Source: Azorinus chamasolen (taxonomy: Eukaryota; Mollusca; Bivalvia; Cardiida; Solecurtidae). Taken from it: DNA of 64,000 nucleotides. The stretch is taken from assembly GCA_963576725.1 (NCBI GenBank), contig OY755240.1, positions 98,180,316 through 98,244,315 on the forward strand, written 5' to 3'. The notes beneath the pieces are model-generated. The model saw only the letters and a program-made list of their open reading frames with translations. It did not search any database and was not told the origin of the DNA. The position numbers and the translations under genes are program-made. Of this stretch, positions 22,645 to 33,817 are shown piece by piece (the stretch's first letter is position 1; each line of letters opens with the position of its first letter).

Positions 22645-22910
22645 TGTATGTTTGTCTGTCCATCTTTTGCTATCTGTCTGTGCTGCTATCCAGGGGCATT
22701 TATGATTCACAAACATATTTGCTTGAGGTAAACAGAAGGCGGTATTAAGCTGCTATATGTATTTTTAAACCTTTACTCCATAAATATTCATGATAGAAAT
22801 GATGACGGTATTAGTATTAATTAGGCTAATTATTAAAATGGCATACAAACACATGAAATTTTCACCAAAGTACAAACTGTAGAATCAGATCTATATTAAA
22901 ATATCACATG

Positions 22911-22981
22911 CAAACAGAGTAGAGCCTGATCAGACGGGCCGGTTCCTATAGGAGCCGTCTGATCTTGGTCTGCTCTGTTTG
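22911..22981. repeat. CAAACAGAGTAGA hairpin repeat
   Basis: Foldback GCAAACAGAGTAGAGCCTGATCAGACGG / CCGTCTGATCTTGGTCTGCTCTGTTTG with a short centre. Confidence 0.65.
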
Positions 22982-23097
22982 GAAAGGCTTAGAAAGGAAT
23001 ATTTATGGAGTATATGGTTAAATAACTGCATACTTATGGAAAAATATTGGTTCAAGTACATTGAGATAATGTACATGTATTTTGTTTTGAATTTTAG

Positions 23098-23341
23098 CCA
23101 GGGACATATAAGGCTGATCACAGTTCTTGAGAAAATCAGGGGGGCACAGGTGAAACAACAGGGCAAGCTTGAAACAATTTACAAGGAGTTGCAGGGAATG
23201 TCAAACAGCCTGCATGTATGACCAGAAATGACCAAAGGAAGTTTGCCTGAGGAAGTATCCAGTTTGCTTCCACTGAACAGCCATGAGGATCTCAAAACCC
23301 TAGAAAACCTTTTAGCTGATAAGCAGATGTTTTCTTCTCTG
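23098..23341 (+). pseudogene. DUF4806-type gene, exon 5' of domain
   Basis: Acceptor GAATTTTAG and donor CTG/gtaaga bracket an exon of one frame with a single in-frame TGA at 23219-23221. Before it: a helix LITVLEKIRGAQVKQQGKLE. After it: EEVSSLLPLNSHEDLKTLEN, the LPL...EELxxLE start of the DUF4806 domain. DUF4806 proteins are uncharacterised and often transposon-linked in invertebrates. The TGA could be a disabling mutation. The SECIS-type hairpin of the Naiads is not nearby, so I do not read it as Sec. Confidence 0.5.
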
Positions 23342-23783
23342 GTAAGAATAATTAATTATATCAACACCCCAACAATCTTTGTAAGATTTCCAAAGCAAAT
23401 ACAGTATTCTGAGTAGGGCAGAAAAGGTCAGGTAGAAACTAGCAAGTATCTGTGTACAAAATTACTACCCAATATGCAAACAATGCACTGAAAAGTAGTC
23501 AATTTTTGTAAAAAAAACTTTTTAAAAAAGTGAAACAAAAACTCGTCAAGTCAAACCTCATTGCAATACATGGATTTGTTCCCTCTTAAATATGACTATT
23601 CATTTCCCCGAGATAAATCTCGGGATGAATATTTCAACCTGTCGCTATATATATATAGATAACGGGCAATATTCAACGGTGACAAAGATCTAGATATAAG
23701 TTATTTGATTTTACTCGTGTTTTGGATTTTGAAGGATTAATGAAACTGAAAAGATGTAGATTTTTCTCATACTTTACCTTGTC

Positions 23784-24012
23784 TTAACCCTTTCCTCCGT
23801 AGCTTATTTTCAGTATTGAATACAGATGGTTGCTTGAAGCAGACTGAAAGTAAAGCAGAATGCTCCTTTAGTATTCTAAATTTCTATCTGCTAGTATATA
23901 GGAGAAATATTTCTTTTGTTACATATTTATGACTGTATAAAGCAGAACTTTTTCTTTACTGGGGGAATAACTTAAATGTGTTAAAATGAGTATCTATGGA
24001 GTAAAGGGTTAA
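23784..24012. mobile_element. MITE with TTAACCCTTT ends (copy 1)
   Basis: TTAACCCTTTCCTCCGTA ... TATGGAGTAAAGGGTTAA, 229 bp. Interior related to 25586-25837 (AGTATTGAATACAGATGGTTG). It sits in the DUF4806 intron, where the central exon would be expected. Confidence 0.7.
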
Positions 24013-24417
24013 GGCTCGAAATACTATTTAAGATATCTTTATCTTACACATGTTTAAGATCATTCAATTATGATCTGACACTAGTTGTCACGAGATCAAC
24101 ATTTCTCAAATTCGTTTAGAAAAAGCGTTATTTAACTCGCCAAATATTTTTTTTTCTAAATTTTAAGAACTGTTTATTTCAGAAAACAACTTGTGACAAA
24201 ACCTGTATTTATGGTACATCTATATCTTAATATACTATAATCGGTGTAAGGCGGGTGCCCAGGTATCAGCAGGTAATTGCCAAAGAGGTACCTGGGTACA
24301 AAATTTATACCCTTTTCAATCCTTATTCTACAGATAATGTTCTGTTGAAAAGGTGTTGTAAAATAGCCAAATTTACAAATCTCCTCAATATTCAACTGGT
24401 TTAAGGTAGGTTTCTGC

Positions 24418-24500
24418 TAGAGCAAGATAAAAGTAAAGCAGAAAGCTCCTTAAATAGGACCTTTCTGTTTTACTGTCATCTTGCTTTAAGCTACCACTTG
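24418..24500. repeat. TTAATGCAGG-family hairpin
   Basis: AAAGTAAAGCAGAAAGCTCC...GGACCTTTCTGTTTTACTGTC, followed by GCTTTAAGCTACCACTTG. Confidence 0.5.
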
Positions 24501-24563
24501 TAATCAAAACCTTCATTGAATGTTCATAGTGATGGCTGATTTGATTTTTTTGTCTATTTTCAG

Positions 24564-24715
24564 AGGCAATTAGGAGATGCAGAGGGGAGGTAACGAATGT
24601 TGAATTGGAGGTGACTGTACGTGAACGGCTACGTACTGCAAGCGACAGAGTTGGCGGTAGGAAGAGGAGAGCGGCAGCAAACTGTCAGAGTGAAAACAGT
24701 GAATTGATTCTATAA
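24564..24715 (+). pseudogene. DUF4806-type gene, terminal exon
   Basis: Acceptor TATTTTCAG, then an open frame AIRRCRGEVTNVELEVTVRE followed by RLRTASDRVGGRKRR and a TAA at 24713. This fits the conserved DUF4806 C-terminus (acidic helix, then WLxxAxDRxGGRxxR). It starts in phase 1 while exon 23098-23341 ends in phase 0, so a central exon is missing or was lost, probably around the MITE at 23784. Hence a broken gene. Confidence 0.5.
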
Positions 24716-25012
24716 TAGGATTGGAATAGACACTTTGTAGCAAATTTAGGGACATTAGGGTATTTGTTTTCAGATAAATTTATTCTGTATTTGAGCATTT
24801 GAATGTATAACAGATTTAGACTTACTCGGGACATTTTGACTATCGCACGGTCTTGTCTTGCCTTGTGACACAGTGTAATCACATGACGTAGGTCGGTCAC
24901 ATTACTCGAGGAGTTATGTACATTTAACTCTGCTTAAGTTCTATATCCTTGAGTCATGTGACCTACCTAGGTTATGTGATTCACGCTGATTGACCATCCG
25001 TCACACTTGTCC

Positions 25013-25083
25013 TATGCAAACAGTGTAGACCCTTATCAGTGGTCTCCTTAAGAATCCCTCTGATCAGGGTCTGCACTGTTTGT
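25013..25083. repeat. CAAACAGTGTAGACC hairpin repeat
   Basis: GCAAACAGTGTAGACCCTTATCAG / CTGATCAGGGTCTGCACTGTTTG. Confidence 0.65.
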
Positions 25084-25108
25084 GGTTTTAAACTATTTAA
25101 ACTATATT

Positions 25109-25292
25109 GTACAGTCAAGCCTGTCTTAAGCGACCATGCTACGAGGAAGCCTAGCGATCATTAAAGACAGGTGACTGCTTAATGCAGGTCGAAAGCATTA
25201 TTTTCGATCTGCATTCAGAAGTCACCTGTCTTAGAAACTTCAAGATGACTTCTGTTTCTTTTTGATGGTTGTTAAAAACAGGTTTGACTGTA
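25109..25292. repeat. MITE with ACAGTCAAGCCTGT ends
   Basis: ACAGTCAAGCCTGTCTTAAG at the left, AAAACAGGTTTGACTGTA at the right, with an inner foldback around GCTTAATGCAGGTCGAAAGC. Confidence 0.6.
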
Positions 25293-25585
25293 TAAAACAA
25301 CCCTAAATAGTAAAAAAACTATTGGAAATTGGAATTGTTTATTTGAAGTTTCAGGGGTACATGAATTAATAAATGAATGAGACTTGCTTTGGATTTACTA
25401 GTTTTTTTATTTCATTTTTAAAAATATAGCCACACATTTGATGAAATTTTGTTGTAGGAGGGTCTATTTAACATGATTGCAGATCTATACTTCAAGATAG
25501 CACATGTACAACCTTGGCCAGAATTCAAAATGAGGTTTCAACATTATTTTGACATCCAGCCAGTGTCATACCGATGTCTTGTGTC

Positions 25586-25837
25586 TTAACCCTTTACTCC
25601 ATAACATGTTTTCAGTATTGAAGACAGATGGTTGCTCAAAGCAGGATGTAAGAAAGGCATACAACTCCTTTAGGAGCATTCTACCTTACTTTCAGCCTGC
25701 TTTAAGCTGCATCATCTGCTAGAATATGGAAATATTTCTTGTTGTGCATATTCATGACTGTATAAAGTGGAACTATTTTCTTGAGTGGAGGAATAGATTA
25801 AATGTCTTAAAATGCGCATCTATGGAGTAAAGGTTAA
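25586..25837. mobile_element. MITE with TTAACCCTTTACTCC ends (copy 2)
   Basis: TTAACCCTTTACTCCATA ... TATGGAGTAAAGGTTAA, 252 bp. Second copy of the 23784 element, with a hairpin insert around CTCCTTTAGGAG. Confidence 0.7.
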
Positions 25838-25909
25838 AGAACCCGTTGGCCCATAATCATGTGTTTCTGATCGGCTGTAGATATCTGATATCTGATTGCA
25901 AACATTGGT

Positions 25910-26165
25910 CCGATGTCGACCCGTTTCTCGTTTGCAACGTGTTTTGACGTTGGCCCGATGTAAGGTTTGATGTCGGCCCGATATCGTTTGAATGTCATTT
26001 TGTCATCGGCTGTAGATCATTTTTATGTCGGGCCGACGTCAGAACTTACATCGGGCCGACGGCAAAACGCGTTGCAAAAGAAAAGCGGGTCGACATCGGG
26101 CCGCCTTAAAATCCGACGTTGGACCGATATTGGAAACAATATCGGCCCAATGTCGGCCCGATTGC
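25910..26165. repeat. Second cluster of GGGCCGATGTCGG motifs
   Basis: Direct and inverted copies of TCGGCCCGATGTCGG, as at 20275-20565. Confidence 0.6.
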
Positions 26166-26310
26166 AGCGTGCTGCCTGTGATATGGTCACTGACCCTGAC
26201 TGGACACTGCAGGAGCACCCCAGGTTATCAATAATCACTAATCTGCACAGCTGGATACTGTGTATATGGGGGGGGGGTCACTTATATAAGGAGCTTTGAA
26301 ATGCCTTTAA

Positions 26311-27366
26311 GTCGAGCTTTGCGTTTGATACTGCCGTTTATACGTAAACCATGTGATCTGGTTTTTCGTTTTTTAATTGAGTAAATAGAAAATATCAATG
26401 TTAGGGTCTTTAGAAATATTTCCGGTTTGATATATGTTATCATTTAGGCCTAAAGGGAAAGGTGTCTGTAATTATTTTTATCTATTTGAGTTCTGCCATA
26501 AATCTGGCTTTAGATTTGATGCTGTGTGTAGAATTATAATCATAAACAAGATGTTCAGCTGGCTGAACTGTAATATCTTTAAATGAATGACCCGATTTAC
26601 GAAAATGCTGGTATAGAAAAAAAATTATTTTATTTTTCCGGCATTGATATATGCTCACGAAATCTAGTTTTTAGTGAGCGTCCAGTTTGTCCTACATATT
26701 GTATATCACAGAGTGGTGCATTTCATGTTAAAACGTAAATCACATGAGAAGGTTTACAGTTAATATTTGATGTAAATTTTGTGGTAAAAACTCTACCATT
26801 AATTGTAGATTTAATGGTAGAATTACAAGATAGACATTTGCAGCACATACACCTCTTAGCATTGCACTTATCAATGGTTGGATACATTCTACGTCTTCCG
26901 TGCAAACTCAGTTTATTTTGAATCATATTAACTACAGTACTATGTTGAATAGACTTATGTAACAGAGAAAGTACCACTTTTGGGCCATTGTGAAAACAGC
27001 TGTTAATAGAAACAGAAGGTAGGTGGAACGATTTTGCAGAATAAAGGTTTAGTGGCTTTAAACACAATGAAGGTTGAAACGATCTAAAATTACCATTTTG
27101 TGGAATTTGCACAGATGTCGTAGAATGTAGTTTTAAAGTTTGAAGTTTGCTCGTAGTTGTATTCATAGTTTAGTTATAAGTAGAGGGGCACCATACTGTG
27201 TTCAACGATACATGGGTAGTCTGATTGAAAGAGCGAGTTCGGCTCTTAGGTACTGCGATATTAAATTGGTTATATAGTATATAGCGCATTGATGTAAACA
27301 AGTTTAGGCTCTTTTAACACTGCGATCCTACATAATTCAAATAGTGCCAAATATATGAATTGATAA
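26311..27366 (-). pseudogene. Naiad A N-terminal nuclease half (second copy)
   Basis: Continuation of the copy split at 16324. Clean start ATG at 27164-27166 (MNTTTSKLQTLKLHSTTSVQ). The Cys cluster KCNAKRCMCCKCLSC is intact here, then HVIYVLT, TGA at 26723-26725, and QYVGQTGRSLKTRFREH of the GIY-YIG fold. Downstream are frameshifts and a TAG in the linker. 27167-27366 is the 5' leader. At 27366 it abuts a family B tail. This copy gives the best view of the N-terminus and shows the nuclease upstream of the RT. Confidence 0.7.
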
Positions 27367-27440
27367 ACCGGTTTACGGACGTCCCAACCTCACACTTCTC
27401 TCAAAGTCGCCCTAGCTTTACAAATAGTGTAATAGAAGTC
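27366..27440 (-). repeat. Family B tail remnant
   Basis: TAAACCGG, GGACGTCC and the 3' UTR end of family B, without a beta module. Confidence 0.55.
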
Positions 27441-27810
27441 ACATGACGATAATGTTACAGTATCTCATTTCCAGTCATTGCTGTTTAGCTTGGGCTTTAC
27501 TTGGTAAATCCCATTCAATTTTTAGAAGTGAAACATTTTCGAGTATCGCAAATTGTTTTCTACTGATATGATAATAAGGTCTAGAATGTGGCCGCTAAGG
27601 ACAGGTGGACACCGGATACAGGTGGTCGCTAGACTAGGTTTGACTGTATATGACTGTAAATCGATTTGATTAATATTTCGCATAGAAAAGTGATGCTAAA
27701 ACGGCGCATAAATTGACCTTTAAGACCATTTTTATGTTTGATGACAAATAGTTTGTATCCAAATATGAGACTCCAAGTGACTCGGCGTATCATCCGAATG
27801 TACCATTATT
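27441..27810. other. Unassigned stretch
   Basis: Short fragment of the ACTCGGCGTxTCATC palindrome near 27780; nothing else recognised. Confidence 0.35.
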
Positions 27811-28108
27811 CTGAAAATGGGTGATCCCTCGAAAGCAAAAGTATAAATGCAAAAACAGAAAATTGCAGACTCGGTTTTATTTATTGAGTCTGTTCATGAG
27901 TAGTAATTACACGTGCAACACTACTCACGCCCCCTAGCACCGGCTTAAACGGTATTCAACTTTCTAAACTAATAACATCAAATCTTATGATCCCAAAGGA
28001 CCAGAAAATATAACAACACTGAGAATGAAGTACGGGGTGACTTTTTACGGCCGCCACACAAGCACTTAACACCTGCTGTTGTGAAGTACATATATTCTGA
28101 AAATGGGT
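27811..28108 (+). repeat. Delta repeat, diverged
   Basis: Delta unit with ACCGGCTTAAACGGT. TATTCTGAAAATGGGTG is repeated at both ends, showing the head-to-tail joint of a second unit's start. Confidence 0.65.
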
Positions 28109-28790
28109 GTTTGATACTTAGATTCTATATACACAGAGAATGCGGGTATGCGTAAAATGAGTAGAAACTGAACATAATTTGAGTAGGATACAACTTACTC
28201 CGAATATTAAAGCATATTGTTTAATCAGAGGACATTTATTGAGTAATGTATGAAAAGACCAAATAATTCCTAGTAATTTGAAATGGTACACGAGTATACA
28301 ACATTTGCGACAGTAAATAACCAGATTAGAGGATTTAAGTTTGCCATTCAAATACTCTCGCAAATTATACCCTTTCATGCAAAACTGACTATATCATAAA
28401 GCAGCGATGGAGAAATACTCTTTGCAAATCAAAGTCTTAACTGATACACATCGTTTCATGTTTTTCAGTTGCGATATGGACGATCAATTGGAATTCAACA
28501 TAAACGTCGGCCAAGGATTTTGGCACAAACAGGGGCACATAAATATACAGGTATGCAGTGATAAACCATTTGCTACATTTATTCGTGTACATATATGCGC
28601 GTCGACGTTTTGCACACAGTGTAGACCCAGCCTAATCAGAGTCGAACATCTGCTCAGGATTTTTTCATGTAAACAGACTGTTTTTGCTGATGATGTGATT
28701 CAGTAGGGTAGATCCTAATCATAACTTCACATTGCGGGCGTCGTATGTTAGAACATACTATAACTATTTTGGTATGAAGTACAAACGTGA
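28109..28790 (+). other. Non-repeat DNA with one possible exon
   Basis: 28469-28550 is bracketed by an acceptor (GTTTTTCAG) and donor (CAG/gtatgc) and can encode CDMDDQLEFNINVGQGFWHK. It is short and unrecognised, so support is weak. A degraded AGTGTAGACC hairpin lies near 28615. Confidence 0.25.
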
Positions 28791-29078
28791 GTCATGCAGG
28801 AATCACCACATACAGAACAAACAGTCACCCGAACAGCAACACAAGGAAACAGCAAATTTATAAAACTATAAAAGCATCAAGAGACGCCGGTTAAATCGGT
28901 TTTTGGGCGCCCAACCTCACACTTATTCCATCCCTACCCTAAAAGACAAACAGTGTAAATAAACGTATCCTCTCTCCTCTCTACAACAACCGCTAATCTT
29001 AACTGTTGCACCATAGAGACAATTGTAGTGTTTCTCATTACGATAACTTTGACCGTGTGAACTTTCGCTATACGGGGT
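28791..29078 (-). repeat. Gamma module and family C 3' UTR fragment
   Basis: Gamma remnant (28791-28890) with an internal deletion running into TTTGGGCGCCCAA and the family C 3' UTR, in opposite orientation to the C coding piece that follows. Confidence 0.6.
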
Positions 29079-29632
29079 TTCAGATGTGTGGATGATATTT
29101 TTAATTTAGAAAACCCTTTCTTTGATGCACTGATTCCTACAATGTATCCTAAAGAACTCAAATTGAATAAAGCTAACCCGTCCGACAATTATGCAGCGTT
29201 TCTTGATCTAGACCTTAAAATTGATAATGGAATGATTTCTTCTAAAATATATGACAAAAGAGATGATTTTGATTTTAATATTGTAAATTTTCCTCATCTT
29301 AATGGGGATTTCCCCGTGCTCCATCTTACGTGGTTTATATATCTCAACTTATTCGTTTTGCTAGAGCTTGTTCTATTAACGATTTTAACAGTCGAAATCT
29401 CATTTTAACTGAAAAACTGCTTAAGCAAAGATATAGATACCATAAACTAAGAAAAACTTTCTCTAAATTTTACTATCGAAATCTCTCACTTATTGGCAAG
29501 TACCAATGTAATCTCAAGGCGCTTCTGCGACACGGTATTTTACATCCTGAATTTTATGGTGATGTGATTTACAAACTCCGTAAAATTATTGGACATACCA
29601 ATGTTCTCACTTTGTTCACCAAATACGTCAAC

Positions 29633-31053
29633 AAGAGTACCGCATACGGTACATAATACGCCCACTTGCAAACTTTCTCCAATTCAACATGCCTTATAAG
29701 TTTTGACATTTTCTAATCTGTGCTTCAGATCTTGATTTCCATATTAAGTTGGTACTATTTTTTTTAAAAATCAAGTGAATATCTTATTAAATAAAAAAGT
29801 TACAGCTAATCCTCATTTTTGCAGATTTTTGTAAAGTGCAACGGCCATAACTCTGTAAAGACAAACTGAATGAACCTCAAAATAAACTCAGCTTCAAATT
29901 TTGTTGCTTAAAACATTTGTGTTAAGTTGTTAAGTTTCATTTATATCAACCGACAAACAAAAAATTTACCGATTAACAAAGCAACAAACACACAAAGTTC
30001 AAGGACCATAACTTTAGAATAAAATGACATATCAAAACCCCCGCAATATATGTGAAAATTCACATTAAGGTTTAACCATATAAAAAAATTGAAGCAAATA
30101 TCATTGTAAATGAAAAAGTTATGGCCATCCTCATATTTGCATAGATTTGCATTATTTTTTTAATTGCAAGGGCCATAACTCCGAAACATTTAATCAAATG
30201 ATCCTCAGACTCGACCTAGCTTTAGGTCTAGATGCATTAAACATGTGTATGATGTTTCAAAAATATATGTCAAATAGTTTTCCCAGAAAACAGCGGACAA
30301 ACTATTTGCATATTTTTCAAGCACAAGGGACATAACTCTGAAATGAAAAATCAAATGAACCTCAGAATCAACTCAGCTTCAGATCTTGAAGCATTTAACA
30401 TTTGTGTGAAGTTTCATTAATATCTGTCATATAGTTTTCCCAGAAAACAGCGGACAAACTATTTGCATGTATTTGCATTATTTTTCAAGTAAAAGGGCCA
30501 TAACTCCGAAATGACAAATCAAATGAGCCTCAGAATCGACTTAGCTTCAGACCTTGATGCATTAAACATTTATGTGAAGTTTCATTAATATCTCTCAAAT
30601 AGTTTTACCAGAAAACAGCTGACAAACTATTTGCATGTATTTGCATTATTTTTTAAAGTAAAAGGGCCATAACTCCAAAACGACAAATCAAATGAACCTC
30701 AGAATCGACTCAGCTTCAGATCTTGATGCATTAAACATTTGTGTGAAGTTTCATTAATATCTCTCAAATAGTTTCCCCAGAAAACAGCGGACAAACTATT
30801 TGCATATTTTTTAAGGACAAGGGCCATAACTCTGAAATGAAAAATCAAATGAACCTCAGAATCAACTCAGCTTCAGATCTTCATGCATTTAACATTTGTG
30901 TTAAGTTTCATTAATATCTGTCTAATAGTTTTCCCAGAAAACAGCGGACAAACAAAATGTTGACGGACGAACGAACGAACGAACGAACGAACGAACGGAC
31001 GGACGGACAGGGCCACGACAATATACGACCACCTTTATTAGGTGGGCGTATAA
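29633..31053 (-). mobile_element. Helentron-type non-autonomous element (HINE/pearl-like)
   Basis: Read on the minus strand: subterminal invert ATACGCCCACC, an ACGA/GACG microsatellite (30961-31010), about six degenerate ~155 bp tandem repeats (30130-30950; recurring GGGCCATAACTCxGAAATG and GTTTTCCCAGAAAACAGC), the second subterminal invert GTGGGCGTAT, then a terminal stem-loop GTACCG-TATG-CGGTAC and the end TCTT. This layout is that of helentron-associated elements. It interrupts a Naiad C ORF between ACGTCAAC and ATCATTGAAAAGGG, apparently between two T residues with no long duplication. Confidence 0.7.
30130..30950. repeat. ~155 bp tandem repeats of the helentron-type element
   Basis: Core satellite of about six units, each with AACTATTTGCAT, AGGGCCATAACTC, TCAAATGAACCTCAGAATC and GTGTGAAGTTTCATTAATATC. 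Confidence 0.8.
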
Positions 31054-31525
31054 AATATCATTGAAAAGGGATATAATCCTGTAGTACTACAACATACTGC
31101 GTGTTTGGTTGTCAACCCTTTTACAGTTGGCAATCACGCTGGCCTCTTTGCATGTATGCCGACAAGAAAGGTTTAGTACTTTATGAAGGCGACCTCTTAA
31201 ATGGTTTCGTTATACATGCACTTTACTACTGTATTTTCCATCGCGGTTTTTGTAGATTAGTCGGAGAGGGGATACGTTTATTTACACTGTCTTTAAGGGT
31301 GGGGATGGAATAAGTGTGAGGTTAGGCGCCCATAAACCGGTTTAACCCACAGTGATTTTGTCACTGACCGTTCCAAGACGGTACTTCCATCTTCCCCCTA
31401 TTGTATGTTTGTTTTCTCTTTGTGCGTCTCTTGTTGTTTTTATAGTTATGTACAATATCTGTTTGCTTGTGTTGCTGTTCGGGCGACTGTTTGTTCTGTA
31501 TGTGGTGTTTCCTGCATGACTCATT

Positions 31526-32611
31526 GGCAAACTTTCTATGTTATTTGGTAGTGGTTGCGTCTTGTATGTGGCTTTGTCTGCTTGACTTTACTATATTTCC
31601 GTTGTTTATCGTCTTTACCCTTTTCCTGTCTGAGGTCCATAGACGAAGAGGCTGATGAAATTTATATGCGTACAGATCTGTTAATTAATACTGCATCACT
31701 TATACAAAGTTACACACAGCATGTTCTTCGTCCTCGTGTTGATAAAGAATCTGAACAAAAAAGACACTTTCTGAAACTTCAATTCCTAAATAAAGGTATC
31801 GATTTTATCGTAATTTATTCAAAGTATATTTCGTGATAAGAATGTAATCGATACTATTCCCAAATATGTCATCAACTCTGAATCACCTATCACCTGTTAT
31901 AGATACAGTAGAAAACCTCTAATCGGACCACTTAATGAATAAACATGGGTGGCTGTATAAGCAGGCGGTTGCTTAATGCAGGACAAAAGTAATGCAGAAA
32001 GCTGATAGAAGAGATAGAAGAGCTTTCTGCATTACTTTTGTCCTGCATTAAGCTACCACCTGCATCTAACACAGAATTATACCTCGTTTAGGTACCTCGG
32101 CCTATAGTTACATTTCGCTATTTGAAGAAAAACATTTCTAAGTTTCATTCAAATTATGTTCTTGTTCCTGCTGAGAAGGCATCAGATAAGGTAAAAACTT
32201 ATATAACAGTTCAAACACCTGAAAAAGATATAGTTTCGGAACATGTAAAATGTGCAATGATTTTAAGTCTGGTCCTGACATAAAACAACATAAACTTTCT
32301 ACTTTGTACAGGATTCCGAATCTACATAAAAACCCTTACAAGGCGCGTTTTATTGCCAACTCTAGCTGTTGTACCACTACTAAAATATCTAAACTTTTGA
32401 CGTCCTGTCTCACTACGTTCAAGGAACATGTAAAACGTTACTGTGATAAAATATATGAAAATTCTGGTATTAATGTTTTTTGGTCCATCAAAAATTCAAA
32501 TGATGTTTTAACGAAAATGAACAGTATAACATTTTTTTCACCATCTTATAAAGGATAAACTGATTAAATTAATAGAAAAAAACCTTTGCCAGAGAAAACA
32601 AAATGTTCATT
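31526..32611 (+). pseudogene. Naiad family B fragment, rearranged
   Basis: A short beta scrap (31553-31610) leads into B coding sequence (YTQHVLRPRVDKESEQ, KGIDFI). It is interrupted at 31922-32077 by a hairpin MITE, then resumes at TFRYLKKNISKFHSNYVLVP. A deletion removes the site-3 TGA and its surroundings (KASDKVKTYITVQ). It then continues through KLSTLYRIPNLHKNPYK to FARENKMF. Other frameshifts at 31800 and 32245. It ends at a beta module. Confidence 0.65.
31922..32077. repeat. Hairpin MITE (TTAATGCAGG family)
   Basis: GCTTAATGCAGGACAAAAGT with an exact inverted partner ACTTTTGTCCTGCATTAAGC around GATAGAAGAGATAGAAGAGC. The cleanest copy of this family here. Confidence 0.75.
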
Positions 32612-32880
32612 GCTTTGTCACCCTTACTTTTGTTTGTCTTGTGTCTTTGTGCTTGTGTTTTGTTCATGTTTGTCTCTAGAGCTTGTGTATTTGTTGGTGT
32701 TTTCTTCTCGTGTGTTTGGTTGTGTGTGTGTGACATGTTGACTATCGATGTGTTGGTGGTGATTGCATCTTGTATATGACTTTCTACTGTATGTGCGTAT
32801 GGGTATAAATTGCTATATCAAGTGCTTTCTGTAGGTGCTGTGGTGATGGTGGCGTTTTGTGTGTGACTTTTCCTGCTTGA
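32612..32880 (+). repeat. Beta module, degenerate
   Basis: TTTGTCACCCTTACTTTTG through the GT-rich body to TCCTGCTTGACTTCATT. It lacks the hairpins at its start. Confidence 0.5.
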
Positions 32881-32883
32881 CTT

Positions 32884-33092
32884 CATTCTCAGTGTTGTTA
32901 TACCTTCTGATCCTTCGAGATCATGAATTTCAGTACTTCTTGTTCTGAAAATTGAATACCCCATCAGCCGGTGCTAGGGGGCGTGAGCAGTGTTGCACTT
33001 TCAATTACTGTTCATGAACAGACTCAATAAAACCGAGTCTGCAATTTTCTCTTTTTGTGTTGCAATTGTTGCTCTCGGGAGATCACCTCCTG
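32884..33092 (-). repeat. Delta repeat, partial
   Basis: Delta in inverse orientation (GACTCAATAAAACCGAGTC, GGGAGATCACCTCC), between beta and a B coding piece. Confidence 0.6.
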
Positions 33093-33812
33093 TTCTTTGC
33101 TTGATTTTAAGTTGTAATTTAGTTATAACTGATAAACTTCTTAAGCAACTTTATAGATATCACAAACTTCGGAAAACGTTTTCTAAATTTTATTATCGAA
33201 ATTTACCACTCATTAGTAAATATAATTGCAAACTACGGATGTTACTGCAATAAGGCATTTCTCAACCAGACTTTTATGGGGATGTTATCTACAAACTTAG
33301 GACAATTCGGGGTCATATCCATTTTCACGATTTGTTTATAAAACGTTTTAAACATTTAAGAAGAAAGGTTATGATCCCGTTATATTGCAACGCACTGCAT
33401 GTTAGGTTATCGACCTTTTTACAGTCGGTAGCTACACTTCACTCTTTGCGTGCGCGGTGACAAACCGAGGGTAGTACTCCATTATGGTATACTCTTAAAC
33501 TCAGATACGGGATGAGCTTATCAGACTCATGTATTACTTTTTCCCTGTCGTGCCCTTAACGGCTTACCTGCAGGTGCTCTGACTTCAGCAAAGTCATTGA
33601 GTAGATATTTGACGGATTGTCACAGTTATTATGCTGTTTTACATGTTGTCCTTGTCTCAAGTTCTTGTGTGTCTGTTGATGTTTTCTGTGTTCATCTCGT
33701 GTGTGAGTGTGCGTTTGGTGTGTGGTTGTATGTGTGTCATGCTATCTATCGGTGTTTTGGTGGTGGTTGTGTCTTGGATGTGGCTTTGCCTGCTTGACTT
33801 TACTAATTTTCC
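33093..33812 (+). pseudogene. Naiad family B C-terminal fragment with beta module
   Basis: B coding end from YRYHKLRKTFSKFYYRNLPL to the C-terminus (stop near 33475), a degraded SECIS-like hairpin (TATGGTATACTCTTAAAC at 33484), 3' UTR to 33654, then a beta module lacking its hairpins (33655-33812). Confidence 0.6.
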
Positions 33813-33817
33813 AATTA

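Larger units (their letters stand above)
16324..26310. mobile_element. ~10 kb insertion with TTAA target duplication
   Basis: Splits a Naiad A copy: the uninterrupted copy reads GACGTTTTAAGTCG near 3510, here ACGTT-ATAA at the left and TTAA-GTCG at the right. The termini are inverted: AGGCATTTCGAAAG at 16328 and its near complement CTTTGAAATGCCT ending at 26306. TTAA duplications are typical of piggyBac and Kolobok elements. Contents: a Kolobok-like transposon (16852-19496), DUF4806 exons, TTAACCC MITEs and two clusters of GGGCCGATGTCGG motifs. No transposase outside the nested element was recognised, so this may be a non-autonomous carrier or a composite of successive insertions. Confidence 0.55.
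29079..31525 (+). mobile_element. Naiad-type PLE family C copy split by a helentron-type element
   Basis: Coding piece 29079-29632 starts at DDIFNLENPFFDALIPTMYP, just inside the RT active-site box, and resumes at 31054 (HTACLVVN-like C-terminus, stop, half of the SECIS hairpin, deleted 3' UTR, AGGCGCCC and CATAAACCGGTTTA tail, gamma module 31341-31525). A one-base loss near 29310 shifts the frame. With the inverted fragment to its left it forms a tail-to-head inverted pair. Confidence 0.7.
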
